From contig NZ_JAAFZC010000001.1 in NCBI RefSeq assembly GCF_010614805.1, positions 1,776,001 to 1,840,000 of the forward strand: a stretch of 64,000 nucleotides of DNA, given 5' to 3'. The DNA comes from Pseudooceanicola aestuarii (GTDB lineage Bacteria > Pseudomonadota > Alphaproteobacteria > Rhodobacterales > Rhodobacteraceae). Shown piece by piece: positions 18,006-26,962 of the stretch. Both the position numbers and the translations under genes were made by a program. A model generated the notes under the pieces. The model did no database searches and was not told where the DNA came from. It saw only the letters and a list, made by a program, of their open reading frames with translations. Numbering within the stretch: position 1 is the first letter of the stretch; every line of letters starts with the position of its first letter.

Positions 18006-19271
18006 ATGGACCATTTCCTTTACCGCGATGGCGAACTCTATGCCGAGGATGTGCCGGTTCGCGACATTGCCGATGGCGTGGGCACGCCGTTCTACTGCTA
18101 TTCCACGGCAACGCTGACCCGCCATTTCCAGCTGTTCGAAGAAGCGCTGCACGGCATGCCGCATCTCATCTGCTATGCCATGAAAGCGGCCAGCAACCAG
18201 GCGATCCTGACCCTGATGGCCCAGCTGGGCGCGGGGATGGACGTGGTGTCGGGCGGGGAATATGCCCGGGCCATCGCGGCCGGCGTCCCGGGAGAGCGGA
18301 TCGTGTTCTCCGGCGTGGGCAAGACCCGGACGGAAATGCGTCAGGCCCTGCAAGGCGGCGTCCGGCAGTTCAACCTGGAATCGGAACCGGAGATGGAGGC
18401 GCTGAACGAAGTTGCCCTGTCGCTGGGCGTGGTCGCACCGGTGACCGTGCGGGTGAACCCCGACGTGGATGCGCAGACCCATGCCAAGATCGCCACCGGC
18501 AAAAGCGAGAACAAGTTCGGCATCCCGATCACCCGTGCGCGCGAGGTCTATGCCCGCGTCGCCGCTCTGCCGGGCTTGCGCGCGGTGGGGATCGACGTCC
18601 ATATCGGATCGCAGCTGACGTCTCTTGAACCCTACCGCCAAGCCTTTGAAAAGGTTGCGGACCTGACCGACGCTTTGCGCGCCGACGGGCACGAGATCCT
18701 GCGCCTGGACCTGGGCGGCGGGTTAGGCATCCCCTACCTGCGCGACAACCAGGCCCCGCCACTGCCGTTGCAATACGGCGCCTTGATCAAGGAGATCCTG
18801 GGCGACAAGGGCTGCGAGATCGAGATCGAGCCGGGGCGCCTTGTCGCGGGCAATGCAGGCATCCTGGTGTCCAGGGTGATCTACCTCAAAGAGGGGGAGG
18901 GCCGCGATTTCCTGATCCTCGACGGCGCCATGAACGATCTGATCCGCCCGGCCATGTATGACGCGCATCACGATATCGTCCCGGTGATGGAGCCGGTGGC
19001 AGGCGTCGCGCAGCGCCCCTTCGATATCGTCGGACCGGTCTGCGAATCCGGCGATACCTTCGCGCGGGGGCGGATGATGCCGCCGATGGGGGCCGGGGAT
19101 CTGGTGGCGTTCCGGTCCGCCGGGGCCTACGGCGCGGTGATGGCCTCGGAATACAACACCCGGCCGCTGATCCCGGAAGTTCTCGTTCAGAAAGATCAAT
19201 TCGCTGTCATCCGGGCGAGACCCTCCTTTGAAGAGATCATCGAACGCGATACCATTCCCCCATGGCTGTGA
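18006..19271 (+). CDS. lysA: Diaminopimelate decarboxylase
   Basis: A 421-residue PLP enzyme making L-lysine from meso-diaminopimelate. The alanine-racemase-like barrel carries the PLP lysine Lys60 in ICYAMKAA, the glycine loop LDLGGGLGIPY and EPGRLVAGNAG. The C-terminal beta domain has CESGDTF and SEYNTRP. It differs from the ornithine/lysine decarboxylase at 46 kb, which is shorter and has a GPSCDSAD loop. It is the last biosynthetic gene of the argH-lipoprotein-DUF2834-lysA run. Confidence 0.96.
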   Translation: MDHFLYRDGELYAEDVPVRDIADGVGTPFYCYSTATLTRHFQLFEEALHGMPHLICYAMKAASNQAILTLMAQLGAGMDVVSGGEYARAIAAGVPGERIVFSGVGKTRTEMRQALQGGVRQFNLESEPEMEALNEVALSLGVVAPVTVRVNPDVDAQTHAKIATGKSENKFGIPITRAREVYARVAALPGLRAVGIDVHIGSQLTSLEPYRQAFEKVADLTDALRADGHEILRLDLGGGLGIPYLRDNQAPPLPLQYGALIKEILGDKGCEIEIEPGRLVAGNAGILVSRVIYLKEGEGRDFLILDGAMNDLIRPAMYDAHHDIVPVMEPVAGVAQRPFDIVGPVCESGDTFARGRMMPPMGAGDLVAFRSAGAYGAVMASEYNTRPLIPEVLVQKDQFAVIRARPSFEEIIERDTIPPWL

Positions 19272-19304
19272 CGCGGTGCCCGCGTCCGGCCGTTGGACCG
19301 GGAT

Positions 19305-21929
19305 ATGCCTGAACAGACGCAATTTGCCGAGATTCTCCGCCGCCTGCGGCTTCCGCTTTTCCTGACCCGGACAGGCATGTTGGCCGAACGGCTGGCGCGG
19401 TGTTTCTGGCCGTTGTGGTCCCTGTCGCTTGTCGTGCTGGCGCTGTTGATGCTGGGGGTGCAGGACGCGTCGTCTGTCGAACTGGTCTGGGGGTTGGGTG
19501 CGCTGATCCTGGCAGCGGCGATCGTCTTTGTCGTTCGCGGCGCCCGACGCTTTCGCTGGCCGCGCCGGGTCGAGGCCTTGAAACGGCTTGATGCCTCTCT
19601 GAAAGGTTCGCCTTTACAGGCACTTGCCGATGCGCCTGCCATTGGCGGCGCGGATGCGGGATCGGCGGAATTGTGGCGCGCGCACCAGGCCCGGATGGCA
19701 GAACGCGCACGTCAGGCCCGTCCGGTTGAACCGGATCTTAAACTTGCCACGCGGGATCCGTTCGGCCTGCGCTACGTGGCGCTGCTGCTGTTCATGGTGG
19801 CGCTTCTGTTCGGCTCTTTCCTGCGCGTCGGGTCAGTGCGCGACATGGCGCCGGGCGGTGGCGCGGCCCTGGCCTCCGGCCCGACGTGGGAGGGGTGGAT
19901 CGCCCCGCCGCCGCACACCGGCCTGCCGGTGCTGTATCTTGCGGATATCACGGGTGATATCCTGACCGCGCCGCAGGGCAGCGACGTGACGCTGCGCCTT
20001 TATGGCGGCGATGACCTGTCGGTGGAGGAGAGCGTTTCCGGCCGCATCGGCGACCTGTCGCCAACTGATCAGGCGCAGGATTTCACCTTGGCACAGGACG
20101 GACGGCTGGCCATCGACGGCCCTGGCGGGCGCGCCTGGGACGTACGGCTGACCCCGGACGCCGTACCGGATGTCTCGGCGGTGGAACCGCCGCGCGCCTC
20201 CGCCCGTGGGGAGATGACATTGCCCTTCGAGGCGGAGGACGATTACGGCGTCACGGCGGGCGAAGCGGTCATCACCCTGGCACTCGACCGGGTTGACCGG
20301 CGCCATGGCCTTGCCCTCGCGCCCGAGCCACGCGAGGCGCTGCGCATCCCGCTGCCGATGCCCATCGCCGGCGACAGGACCGCCTTTCGCGAAACGTTGG
20401 TCGAGGATTTTTCCAAGCACCCCTGGGCCAACCTGCCGGTGACGATCGAATTGTCGGTACGTGATGCCGCCGATCAGACCGGCCAGGCCGAGGCTCTGAC
20501 CACCGATCTGGCCGCACGTCGGTTCTTTGATCCCGTGGCCGCCGCGCTGGTGGAAATGCGCCGCGATCTGCTGTGGAATCGCGACAATGCGCGGCGTGTC
20601 GCCCAGGTTCTCAAGGCGATGACCTGGCGGCCCGAGGGGCTGTTCCGGGACGAGACGGCTTACCTTCGGCTGCGTGTCCTGATGCGCCGGATTGATGCGC
20701 TGGCGACCTTTACCACGCTGGACGACGACCAGCTGGGCGAGATTGCCGAGGCTCTGTGGGATCTGGCTCTGCTGCTGGAAGACGGCGATGTCGACGACGC
20801 GCGGGAGCGGATGGAACGCGCGCAGGACCGCCTGTCGGAGGCGATGAAACGCGGCGCCAGCGACGCCGAGATCGCCCGGCTGATGCAGGATCTGCGCGAT
20901 GCCACGCAGGATTACATGCGCCAGCTTTCCCGTCAGCAGGCAGAAGATGCGGAAGGCGACCCCGATCAGCAGCCCATGGACATGGAGAATGCCATGCGGA
21001 TGAACCAGGACGATCTGCAACGGATGATGGATCGCATCCAGGAACTGATGGAGGAGGGCCGGATGGCTGAAGCCCAGCAGGCTTTGGAGGAATTGCAGCA
21101 GCTGATGGAGAACATGCAGGTCACCCAGGGCGGGCCTGGCGGTCCGCAATCGCCGGGTGAACAGGCGATGGAGGAGCTGAACGAGACGCTGCGCGAACAA
21201 CAGGGCCTGTCGGACGAGGCCTTCCGCGATCTTCAGGAACAGTTCAACCCCGATGGCGAACAACGCGGCCAATCCTCGCAGAACCAGGGGCGCAGCGGTG
21301 GTGCGGGTCAGGGCCAGCAGCATTCCGGCCAGCAGGGCAACCAGCAGGGCGAAGGGCAGGGCCAGGGACGCAATTCCGAACAGCAGGGCAGGGGGGATGG
21401 CCGCGCCCGGTCCGGCGACCGCGAAGGCGGACAGGGCGACGATCTGGCCCGGCGTCAGCAGGAATTGCGTCAGGAGCTGGAGCGGCAGCGCGGCAGCCTG
21501 CCCGGCGCCGGGACGGAACCGGGGGCCCGGGCGCGCCAGTCGCTGGAGGACGCGGACCGCGCCATGCGGGGCGCCGAACAGGCCCTGCGTGACGGCGATC
21601 TGGCGGAGGCGATCGACCAGCAATCCCGCGCGATGGAGGCCCTGCGGCAAGGGATGCGCGATATCGGGGAGGCGGTGGCAGAGCAGGAGCGCCAGATGCG
21701 CGGCCAACAGGGCCAGGCGCAGAACGAGGCAGGCGGCCAGCGCAACGACCCCCTGGGACGCAATTCCGGTTCGACCGGCAGCACCGGCAACGAGGCGGAG
21801 ATGCTGCAAGGGGAGGACGTCTACCGGCGCGCGCAGGATCTGCTGGACGAGATCCGCCGCAGGTCGGGCGAGGGCACGCGCCCCGATGTCGAACGTGACT
21901 ACCTGAAACGGCTGCTGGACAGGTTCTGA
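19305..21929 (+). CDS. TIGR02302/DUF4175 family membrane protein
   Basis: An 874-residue protein of unknown function, conserved in alphaproteobacteria beside lysA. Two hydrophobic helices lie near residues 30-75 and one near 155-175. A large extracytoplasmic-type beta-rich part follows, then a helical region. Residues about 545-650 are Met/Gln-rich coiled coil (QQPMDMENAMRMNQDDLQRM and after). A Gly/Gln low-complexity linker at about 650-715 precedes a final helical segment. The ATG at 19305 is preferred over the TTG at 19293, though neither has a strong ribosome site. Family knowledge gives no reaction. Confidence 0.85.
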   Translation: MPEQTQFAEILRRLRLPLFLTRTGMLAERLARCFWPLWSLSLVVLALLMLGVQDASSVELVWGLGALILAAAIVFVVRGARRFRWPRRVEALKRLDASLKGSPLQALADAPAIGGADAGSAELWRAHQARMAERARQARPVEPDLKLATRDPFGLRYVALLLFMVALLFGSFLRVGSVRDMAPGGGAALASGPTWEGWIAPPPHTGLPVLYLADITGDILTAPQGSDVTLRLYGGDDLSVEESVSGRIGDLSPTDQAQDFTLAQDGRLAIDGPGGRAWDVRLTPDAVPDVSAVEPPRASARGEMTLPFEAEDDYGVTAGEAVITLALDRVDRRHGLALAPEPREALRIPLPMPIAGDRTAFRETLVEDFSKHPWANLPVTIELSVRDAADQTGQAEALTTDLAARRFFDPVAAALVEMRRDLLWNRDNARRVAQVLKAMTWRPEGLFRDETAYLRLRVLMRRIDALATFTTLDDDQLGEIAEALWDLALLLEDGDVDDARERMERAQDRLSEAMKRGASDAEIARLMQDLRDATQDYMRQLSRQQAEDAEGDPDQQPMDMENAMRMNQDDLQRMMDRIQELMEEGRMAEAQQALEELQQLMENMQVTQGGPGGPQSPGEQAMEELNETLREQQGLSDEAFRDLQEQFNPDGEQRGQSSQNQGRSGGAGQGQQHSGQQGNQQGEGQGQGRNSEQQGRGDGRARSGDREGGQGDDLARRQQELRQELERQRGSLPGAGTEPGARARQSLEDADRAMRGAEQALRDGDLAEAIDQQSRAMEALRQGMRDIGEAVAEQERQMRGQQGQAQNEAGGQRNDPLGRNSGSTGSTGNEAEMLQGEDVYRRAQDLLDEIRRRSGEGTRPDVERDYLKRLLDRF

Positions 21930-22109
21930 CCCGCCGCGCGGACCGGTTTCTCTCTCCGCATTCGCATCGGGTCAGCTGTTCGAAGGCGATTTCGCCCCTC
22001 AGGAATGTCGTGAATCGCTGCGTGCGTGTCCTGGCACCGCGCCGGCCCGCACGGGGTCAGTGCCAGCCAATGGGGGCAAGCCAGGGGCAGGCCCAGGCCA
22101 GGGCCAAGG

Positions 22110-23219
22110 TCAACTGCTGATGCTTTGCGACTTGGTTTCCAGCCATTGCGCCGCGCGTCGGGCCATGCGGTCCAGCCAGATGCGCCCCTCGTCGATGGCG
22201 ATGATGTAGCTGTCGAGGATCAGCGTGGTCGCCGGGAAGCGGGCCGCGATCTCCTCTGCGAAGACATAGACGCCCAGCCCGGCCGCGGCCAGAAACAGCA
22301 CCAGGAAGAACCCGAACCGGTAGCCGCGTCGGGTGGCACGCTCGTCGCGATAGGGGGCCTCGATATCCTCTTCGGCCTCCGAGGCGGAACGGAGCGTGGA
22401 ATTGATCTCGTCGATATCGGGCAGCAAGTCCCGGCGGGAGGCATTGGCCTCCCCGGCCTTGCGCATTTCGCGGCGCGTGGCGTCATCCTCCAGCGCGGTA
22501 TCGGGATCGGGTTGGCCACGCAGGCGGGCCGTGCGTTCGCGGGCCTCGCGCTCCCGTCGGGATTGGCCGCTGTCACCGGTGGTCAGGCCCAGCTCCGGCT
22601 GGCTTTCCAATCCGGCGTGGGCGTTGCGAACCTTCTGCTCGTGCTCCGCCTCCTCGCGCAGGACATCGGCGACGGCCGGGTCGATCTTGCGCCGGCGTGC
22701 GGCGGTGGCCGCGGTCAGGGTGGCGGCGGTCAGCGCCTCGTCGCCGTCTTCATCGTCGTAATGCTGCGACGGCGGTGCGGGCGCGTCCGAACGGCGCGAA
22801 GGTTCAAAGCTGAAATCGGGGGAGGCGCGTGGCGGTGTGGTGGCGGGGCGGGCGCTTGCCTCGGCCGGGTGGTCGGTTGCCTGATCGTAATCCGCCGCAG
22901 CGTCGAACCCCGGTGCCGGGTCGTCGGTCAGAATGGCCTCTCCCTGGGTCGGGACGGGGCGCTCCGCCTCCGCGCGGGGGCGGTTGTCAGGTGCGTCTGG
23001 ACGGGCGGTCGCGCTGTCCCGGGCACTGTCGTGCAGGTCCTGGCGCGGGCGGGTCGGGCGGATGGGATCGGGGGCGGCGGCGCGGGCCTGCTCTGCATCG
23101 GGGTGAGCCTGGAACCAGGTATCCCCGCAATTGGAGCATTGCACATCGCGGCCATCCTCGGGAATGACCCCATCGGGAACCTCGTATTGTGCGCCGCAAT
23201 TCGGGCAGGTCAGTCGCAT
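22110..23219 (-). CDS. Zinc-ribbon (MJ0042-type) single-pass membrane protein
   Basis: A 369-residue protein. The N-terminus is a zinc ribbon with Cys5-x2-Cys8 and Cys28-x2-Cys31 (RLTCPNCGAQYEVPDG, then VQCSNCGDTWF), the MJ0042 finger-like domain. Residues about 40-290 are acidic, Pro/Ala/Arg-rich and probably disordered. One membrane helix (FGFFLVLFLAAAGLGVYVFA) lies near residues 305-325, followed by a short amphipathic tail. It stands divergently beside ftsE, a placement seen in other Rhodobacterales. Function is unknown. The start at 23219 removes an upstream extension and begins directly with the ribbon. Confidence 0.85.
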   Translation of the reverse strand: MRLTCPNCGAQYEVPDGVIPEDGRDVQCSNCGDTWFQAHPDAEQARAAAPDPIRPTRPRQDLHDSARDSATARPDAPDNRPRAEAERPVPTQGEAILTDDPAPGFDAAADYDQATDHPAEASARPATTPPRASPDFSFEPSRRSDAPAPPSQHYDDEDGDEALTAATLTAATAARRRKIDPAVADVLREEAEHEQKVRNAHAGLESQPELGLTTGDSGQSRREREARERTARLRGQPDPDTALEDDATRREMRKAGEANASRRDLLPDIDEINSTLRSASEAEEDIEAPYRDERATRRGYRFGFFLVLFLAAAGLGVYVFAEEIAARFPATTLILDSYIIAIDEGRIWLDRMARRAAQWLETKSQSISS

Positions 23220-23371
23220 GCGTTTCCCCGTTCCAGGCGGCCCCCTGAACGGCCACCTTTGGCTACCATATGTTGTAAGTAATCGGCGGAAAAGTGCAAT
23301 CGCGGCACGCTCCGGCGATTGATCGCCGCCTGCGGGTGATGCAAAAGGAACGCGCAAGCAAGGGGCGCGAT

Positions 23372-24049
23372 GTGATCGAACTGGACAATCTGGCCTACAG
23401 CTACGGCGGGGGGGAGCTTCTCAGCGACATTTCCCTGAAGCTGACGCCAGGGTCGTTCCATTTCCTGACCGGCCCGTCGGGCGCGGGCAAGACCACGTTC
23501 CTGAAACTGTGCTATGGCGCGCTGATACCCACAGCCGGCCGGGCGCTGCTGTTCGATCGTGACCTGCGGGAGATGGACCGCGACGAGGTGGCGATGATGC
23601 GCCGCCGGATCGGCGTCGTGCACCAGGATTGCAAGTTCCTGGATCACCTGCCGCTGGCCGAGAACGTGGCCCTGCCGTTGATGGTGGCGGGCCGGGCGCC
23701 CGCGTCGGAGGCGCAGAACCTGAAGGACCTGATGGATTGGTGCGGGCTGACCCGGCGGATGCATGCATTGCCGCCGGAATTGTCGGGCGGTGAGCGGCAG
23801 CGCGCCGCGCTGGCCCGCGCGGTCATCATGTCCCCCGACGTGATCCTGGCTGATGAGCCCACGGGCAATATCGACTGGGAAATGTCGGAGCGTCTGCTGA
23901 CCCTGCTGATCGAGCTGAACCGAATGGGCAAGACAGTGATGATCGCCACGCATGACCTATCCCTGATCCGGGCCGCCAAGACCCGCGTCCAGGCGCGGGT
24001 GCTGCGCATCGCCAACCGCCGGTTGCAACTGGCCGGGGCCGATTTGTGA
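23372..24049 (+). CDS. ftsE: Cell-division ATP-binding protein FtsE
   Basis: A 225-residue ABC ATPase that works with FtsX to activate periplasmic peptidoglycan hydrolases at the division site. It shows Walker A GPSGAGKTT, Q-loop VHQDCKFL (FtsE-type), signature LSGGERQRAALARA, Walker B VILADEPTGNID and the H-loop ATHD. The GTG at 23372 was chosen because AAGGGG lies six bases upstream and the protein then starts VIELDNLAYSYGGG like homologues. An ATG at 23339 would add 11 residues. The stop overlaps the ftsX start (GTGA). Confidence 0.9.
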   Translation: MIELDNLAYSYGGGELLSDISLKLTPGSFHFLTGPSGAGKTTFLKLCYGALIPTAGRALLFDRDLREMDRDEVAMMRRRIGVVHQDCKFLDHLPLAENVALPLMVAGRAPASEAQNLKDLMDWCGLTRRMHALPPELSGGERQRAALARAVIMSPDVILADEPTGNIDWEMSERLLTLLIELNRMGKTVMIATHDLSLIRAAKTRVQARVLRIANRRLQLAGADL

Positions 24050-24951
24050 CCCGCCTGCTTGCCGCGATCCGCGCGTTCTTCCAGGGGGATGCCCATGCCG
24101 ACCGGGTGGTTCCGCCAACCGGGTTCACCGCGCGGCTGACGGTATTCGCGGCTACGGTGATGACCTTTCTCGCCGTCTTCGCGCTGGCCCTGTCGCTGGC
24201 CACGGGGCGGCTGGCGCAGCAATGGGGGTCAGAGCTGGCGCGCAGCTCCACCGTGCGGATATCTGCCCCCTCCGACCAGGTGGAGGCCCAGACCGCCGCC
24301 GCGCTGCGCGTATTGCAGACCACCGAAGGAGTGGCCAGCGCCCGCGCGCTCAGTTCCCAGGAGCAGCAGGCCCTGCTGGAGCCGTTCTTTGGCCCCGACG
24401 TGCCGGTGGACAGCCTGCCGGTCCCGCAGTTGATCGAGGTGGTCGAGGCCCGTTCCGGCTTTGATCCCCAGGGCCTGCGCCTGCGTCTTCAGGCCGAGGT
24501 GCCCGGTGCCATCCTGGACGACCACACCCGGTGGCGCCGTCCATTGGTGCGGGCCGCGACGCGGATTCGGGCGCTTGGCCTGTTGTCGCTGCTGCTGATC
24601 GGGGCGGCGATGGCGGCGATGATCACGCTGGCGGCCAATGCGGCGCTGGCGGCGAATGCTCAGGTGATCTCGGTCTTGCGGCTGGTGGGCGCGACGGATC
24701 ATTTCATCGCCGCCGCCTTTGTCCGCCGGTTCACCCTGCGTGCGCTGACCGGCGCGCTGATCGGGACCTTGGCGGGGATGGGGGCGATTCTGCTGTTGCC
24801 CGCCGCCCAGGCCGAAGGCGGATTTCTCACCGGCCTGGGCTTCAGGGGGGCGCATTGGCTGTGGCCGCTGGTGCTGCCGCCGGTGGCCGGGGGCGTGGCC
24901 TACCTGGCCACCAGTGGCGCGGCGCGCCGTATTCTCAGGGGATTGACATGA
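24046..24951 (+). CDS. ftsX: Cell-division protein FtsX
   Basis: A 301-residue membrane protein with four helices: one near residues 33-53, then three in the C-terminal half (LGLLSLLLIGAAMAAMITLAA, an LTGALIGTLAGMGAILLLP helix and WPLVLPPVAGGVAYLA). The loop between helices 1 and 2 is the periplasmic domain that contacts hydrolase partners. The LRLVGATDHFIAAAFVRRF segment is the FtsE-coupling region. The GTG start overlaps the ftsE stop by four bases, and the stop overlaps the next gene, so ftsE, ftsX and plsC form one coupled unit. Confidence 0.92.
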   Translation: MTRLLAAIRAFFQGDAHADRVVPPTGFTARLTVFAATVMTFLAVFALALSLATGRLAQQWGSELARSSTVRISAPSDQVEAQTAAALRVLQTTEGVASARALSSQEQQALLEPFFGPDVPVDSLPVPQLIEVVEARSGFDPQGLRLRLQAEVPGAILDDHTRWRRPLVRAATRIRALGLLSLLLIGAAMAAMITLAANAALAANAQVISVLRLVGATDHFIAAAFVRRFTLRALTGALIGTLAGMGAILLLPAAQAEGGFLTGLGFRGAHWLWPLVLPPVAGGVAYLATSGAARRILRGLT

Positions 24952-25706
24952 TGGTGGCGCTTCAATGGCTGCGGTCGCTGTTCTTCGTGGTGCAGATGTA
25001 TCTGGTGATGGCCGTGATGGCCTGTTTCTTCGCCCCCTGGGCGCTGGCCCATCGCAACGGCGCCTATGCCGCGGTACGCACCTATTGCCGCTATGTCCGC
25101 TGGTCGGCCCGCTGGATGGTGGGCCTGCGCTCGGAAGTGCGCGGCCCGATCCCCGAAGACGAGGTCGTCATCGGGTCGAAACATCAAAGCTTTTTCGACG
25201 TCATCCTGATCGTCAGCGTGGTGCCCAAGCCGAAATTCATCATGAAAGCCAGCCTGAAATACGTTCCCATCGTCGGACAATTCGCCATGCGCATCGGCTG
25301 TGTTCCGGTCGAACGGGGGCGCCGGGCGGAGGCGATGCGCCAGATGATGGCCGGTGTCACGCGCGGTGACGCGCCCGCCGGGCAACTGGTGATCTACCCG
25401 CAGGGCACCCGCGTCGCGCCCGGTGTGGATATGCCCTACAAGGTCGGCACGGCGGTGATCTACCGCGAAACCGGCCAGGCCTGTGTGCCGGCGGCGACCA
25501 ACGTGGGCCTGTACTGGCCGCGCCAGGGCATCCTGCGCAAGCCGGGGCTGGCGGTGGTGGAATTTCTGGAGCCGATCCCGCCGGGTCTGCCGCTGGATCG
25601 GTTCACCGCCGAATTGCGCCTGCGGGTGGAGACGGCCTCGAACCGCTTGATGACCGAAGGAGGGTTCCCCGCACATGCAATACCTGGACACGATCCCGGC
25701 GCTTGA
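24948..25706 (+). CDS. plsC: 1-acyl-sn-glycerol-3-phosphate acyltransferase
   Basis: A 252-residue membrane-associated acyltransferase that makes phosphatidic acid from lysophosphatidate. One hydrophobic segment lies near residues 7-28. Motif I is KHQSFFDV (H-x4-D). Motif III is YPQGTRVAPG, where the usual EGTR is QGTR. FIMKASLKYVPIVGQ lies between them. Downstream is a proline-containing motif IV region, PAATNVGLYW. The start overlaps the ftsX stop (ATGA), and a second ATG at 24951 is possible. The coupling to ftsEX links envelope lipid synthesis with division by position only. Confidence 0.87.
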   Translation: MMVALQWLRSLFFVVQMYLVMAVMACFFAPWALAHRNGAYAAVRTYCRYVRWSARWMVGLRSEVRGPIPEDEVVIGSKHQSFFDVILIVSVVPKPKFIMKASLKYVPIVGQFAMRIGCVPVERGRRAEAMRQMMAGVTRGDAPAGQLVIYPQGTRVAPGVDMPYKVGTAVIYRETGQACVPAATNVGLYWPRQGILRKPGLAVVEFLEPIPPGLPLDRFTAELRLRVETASNRLMTEGGFPAHAIPGHDPGA

Positions 25707-26280
25707 GGCGCTTTATGGCACCCCGGGTCGCGCCGCGCTGGACAAGGTGGCGCCCCGGCTGACCCCGCTATACCGGAAGTGGATTCTGCAATCGCGGTTC
25801 TGCGTCTTGTCCACCGTCGGGCCTGAAGGCACGGATGGCAGCCCGCGCGGCGACGACCGGCCCGTGGTGCAGGAATGGGATGCGCAGACGCTGCTGCTGC
25901 CGGATTGGCGGGGCAACAACCGCATGGACAGCCTGCGCAACATCGTGGCTGACGGGCGGGTGTCGCTGATGTTCATGGTGCCGGGATCGGACAACGTGGT
26001 GCGGGTGAACGGCCAGGCGCGGATCACGGCGGATGCGGAGATGCTGGCGCGGTTCGATCGTGACGGACGGTTGCCGCGCAGCGTGATCGTGATCCGCCTC
26101 GCGGAGGTCTACGCCCAATGTGCCCGTGCCGTGATGCGCGCAGGTCTCTGGTCGGGGGAGGATGCAAGCGGCGATCTGCCCGGCGTCGGTGCCATCCTCG
26201 AAGAGATGACCAGCGGCGCCATCGACGGTGCCAGCTACGATGCCGCCTGGCCCGACCGCGCCGCCGCCAGCATGTGGTAG
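25675..26280 (+). CDS. PPOX-class FMN-dependent flavoprotein (pyridoxamine 5'-phosphate oxidase-like)
   Basis: A 201-residue split-barrel flavoprotein. The core CVLSTVGPEGTDGSPRGD, followed by LLPDWRGNNRMDSLRNIVADGRVSLMFMVPG and VRVNGQARI, matches the MSMEG_1061-type family of FMN-dependent PPOX proteins. Substrate is unknown. The family is often linked to flavin-dependent redox, not vitamin B6. A strong GGAGGG lies about ten bases before the ATG, inside the end of plsC, which it overlaps by 32 bases, so it is probably the last gene of the ftsE operon. Confidence 0.83.
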   Translation: MQYLDTIPALEALYGTPGRAALDKVAPRLTPLYRKWILQSRFCVLSTVGPEGTDGSPRGDDRPVVQEWDAQTLLLPDWRGNNRMDSLRNIVADGRVSLMFMVPGSDNVVRVNGQARITADAEMLARFDRDGRLPRSVIVIRLAEVYAQCARAVMRAGLWSGEDASGDLPGVGAILEEMTSGAIDGASYDAAWPDRAAASMW

Positions 26281-26567
26281 GATCCGGTGCAACCCCGCCG
26301 GTGCGATCCGCCAGCCTCCGCCTGTGCCGTCGCGGCCACGGCGCGGGTTCCGCACCTTGCGGCCCCTTGCCTCAAGGCGGGTCAGGGGCTAGCGATAGGG
26401 TCCAGCCCCCGGGCCACGGCCCGGAAGACGGAGATTTGATGCAAGAGCCCCGGACAGCCTGCCGCGCCTGATCGTCCCTGTGACGAGACGCGGTGCCCCT
26501 GACAGGCCCCCATCGCGCGATATGCCGATGGGGTGGCCCATCGTGCTTTCTGCTATCGAGACATCCG

Positions 26568-26825
26568 TTGAACATTTCCCGACAAGAGCAGCGCGTGCTG
26601 CATGACCTCGCCCTGGGCGGGGCGATCCACTTCACCCGTGCGCCGAACGGCAAGATCCGGGAGGTCTGGTGCCTGACCCGCGAGGGCCACATCCTGACCG
26701 ATTGCACCTTCCCGGTCTTCGACCGCCTGCGCAAACGCCGGCTGATCCGCTCGCGCGGGGGGCAGCCCTACCGGATCTCCCGGCAGGGCATCCTGACCGT
26801 GCGCGCCCAACTGAACCAACGCTGA
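26568..26825 (+). CDS. yjhX: YjhX-family (TopAI-like) small protein, toxin homologue without partner
   Basis: An 85-residue protein, the same length as E. coli YjhX. It follows that family along its length: NISRQEQRVLHDLALGG, CLTREGHILTDCTF, FDRLRKRRLI, GQPYRIS and a VRAQL end. In E. coli the protein (TopAI) binds and inhibits topoisomerase I and is countered by the GNAT protein YjhQ. No YjhQ-like gene is next to it here. The start is TTG at 26568, because the conserved region begins there and the upstream part is unrelated. The ribosome site is weak. It may be regulatory, not toxic, in this host. Confidence 0.85.
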   Translation: MNISRQEQRVLHDLALGGAIHFTRAPNGKIREVWCLTREGHILTDCTFPVFDRLRKRRLIRSRGGQPYRISRQGILTVRAQLNQR

Positions 26826-26871
26826 GCCCGCCTGCGCTGGCAAGCGGGACACGCGGCAAACAGGACACACG

Positions 26872-26901
26872 AAAAAGGGGACCGGCGCGCCCGGTCCCCT
26901 T
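26872..26901 (-). terminator. Rho-independent terminator after lpd
   Basis: An 11-bp perfect stem (AAGGGGACCGG paired with CCGGTCCCCTT) with a CGCGC loop, followed by TTTTT on the minus strand. It lies 60 bp beyond the lpd stop and should end the sucC-to-lpd transcript. It may also stop readthrough from the plus-strand yjhX gene. Confidence 0.85.
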
Positions 26902-26962
26902 GGTCTGTTCCGCTTGGTCCTTCCCGAAAATGCAGGGGCAGGTCCGGCGTGACGGGCGCCCG

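Noticed and set aside
19833..21809. A 658-codon minus-strand open frame
   Set aside because: It is antisense to the TIGR02302 gene, mainly the Gly/Gln-rich part, and has no motif.
22026..23282. A 418-codon plus-strand open frame
   Set aside because: It is antisense to the zinc-ribbon protein, which has two CxxC pairs and a membrane helix. The plus frame is Gly/Ala/Arg-rich with no family pattern.
26281..26567. Possible gene or regulator between the PPOX gene and yjhX
   Set aside because: No convincing start with a ribosome site or family pattern; the frame entering yjhX from 26493 is not similar to the family before 26568.
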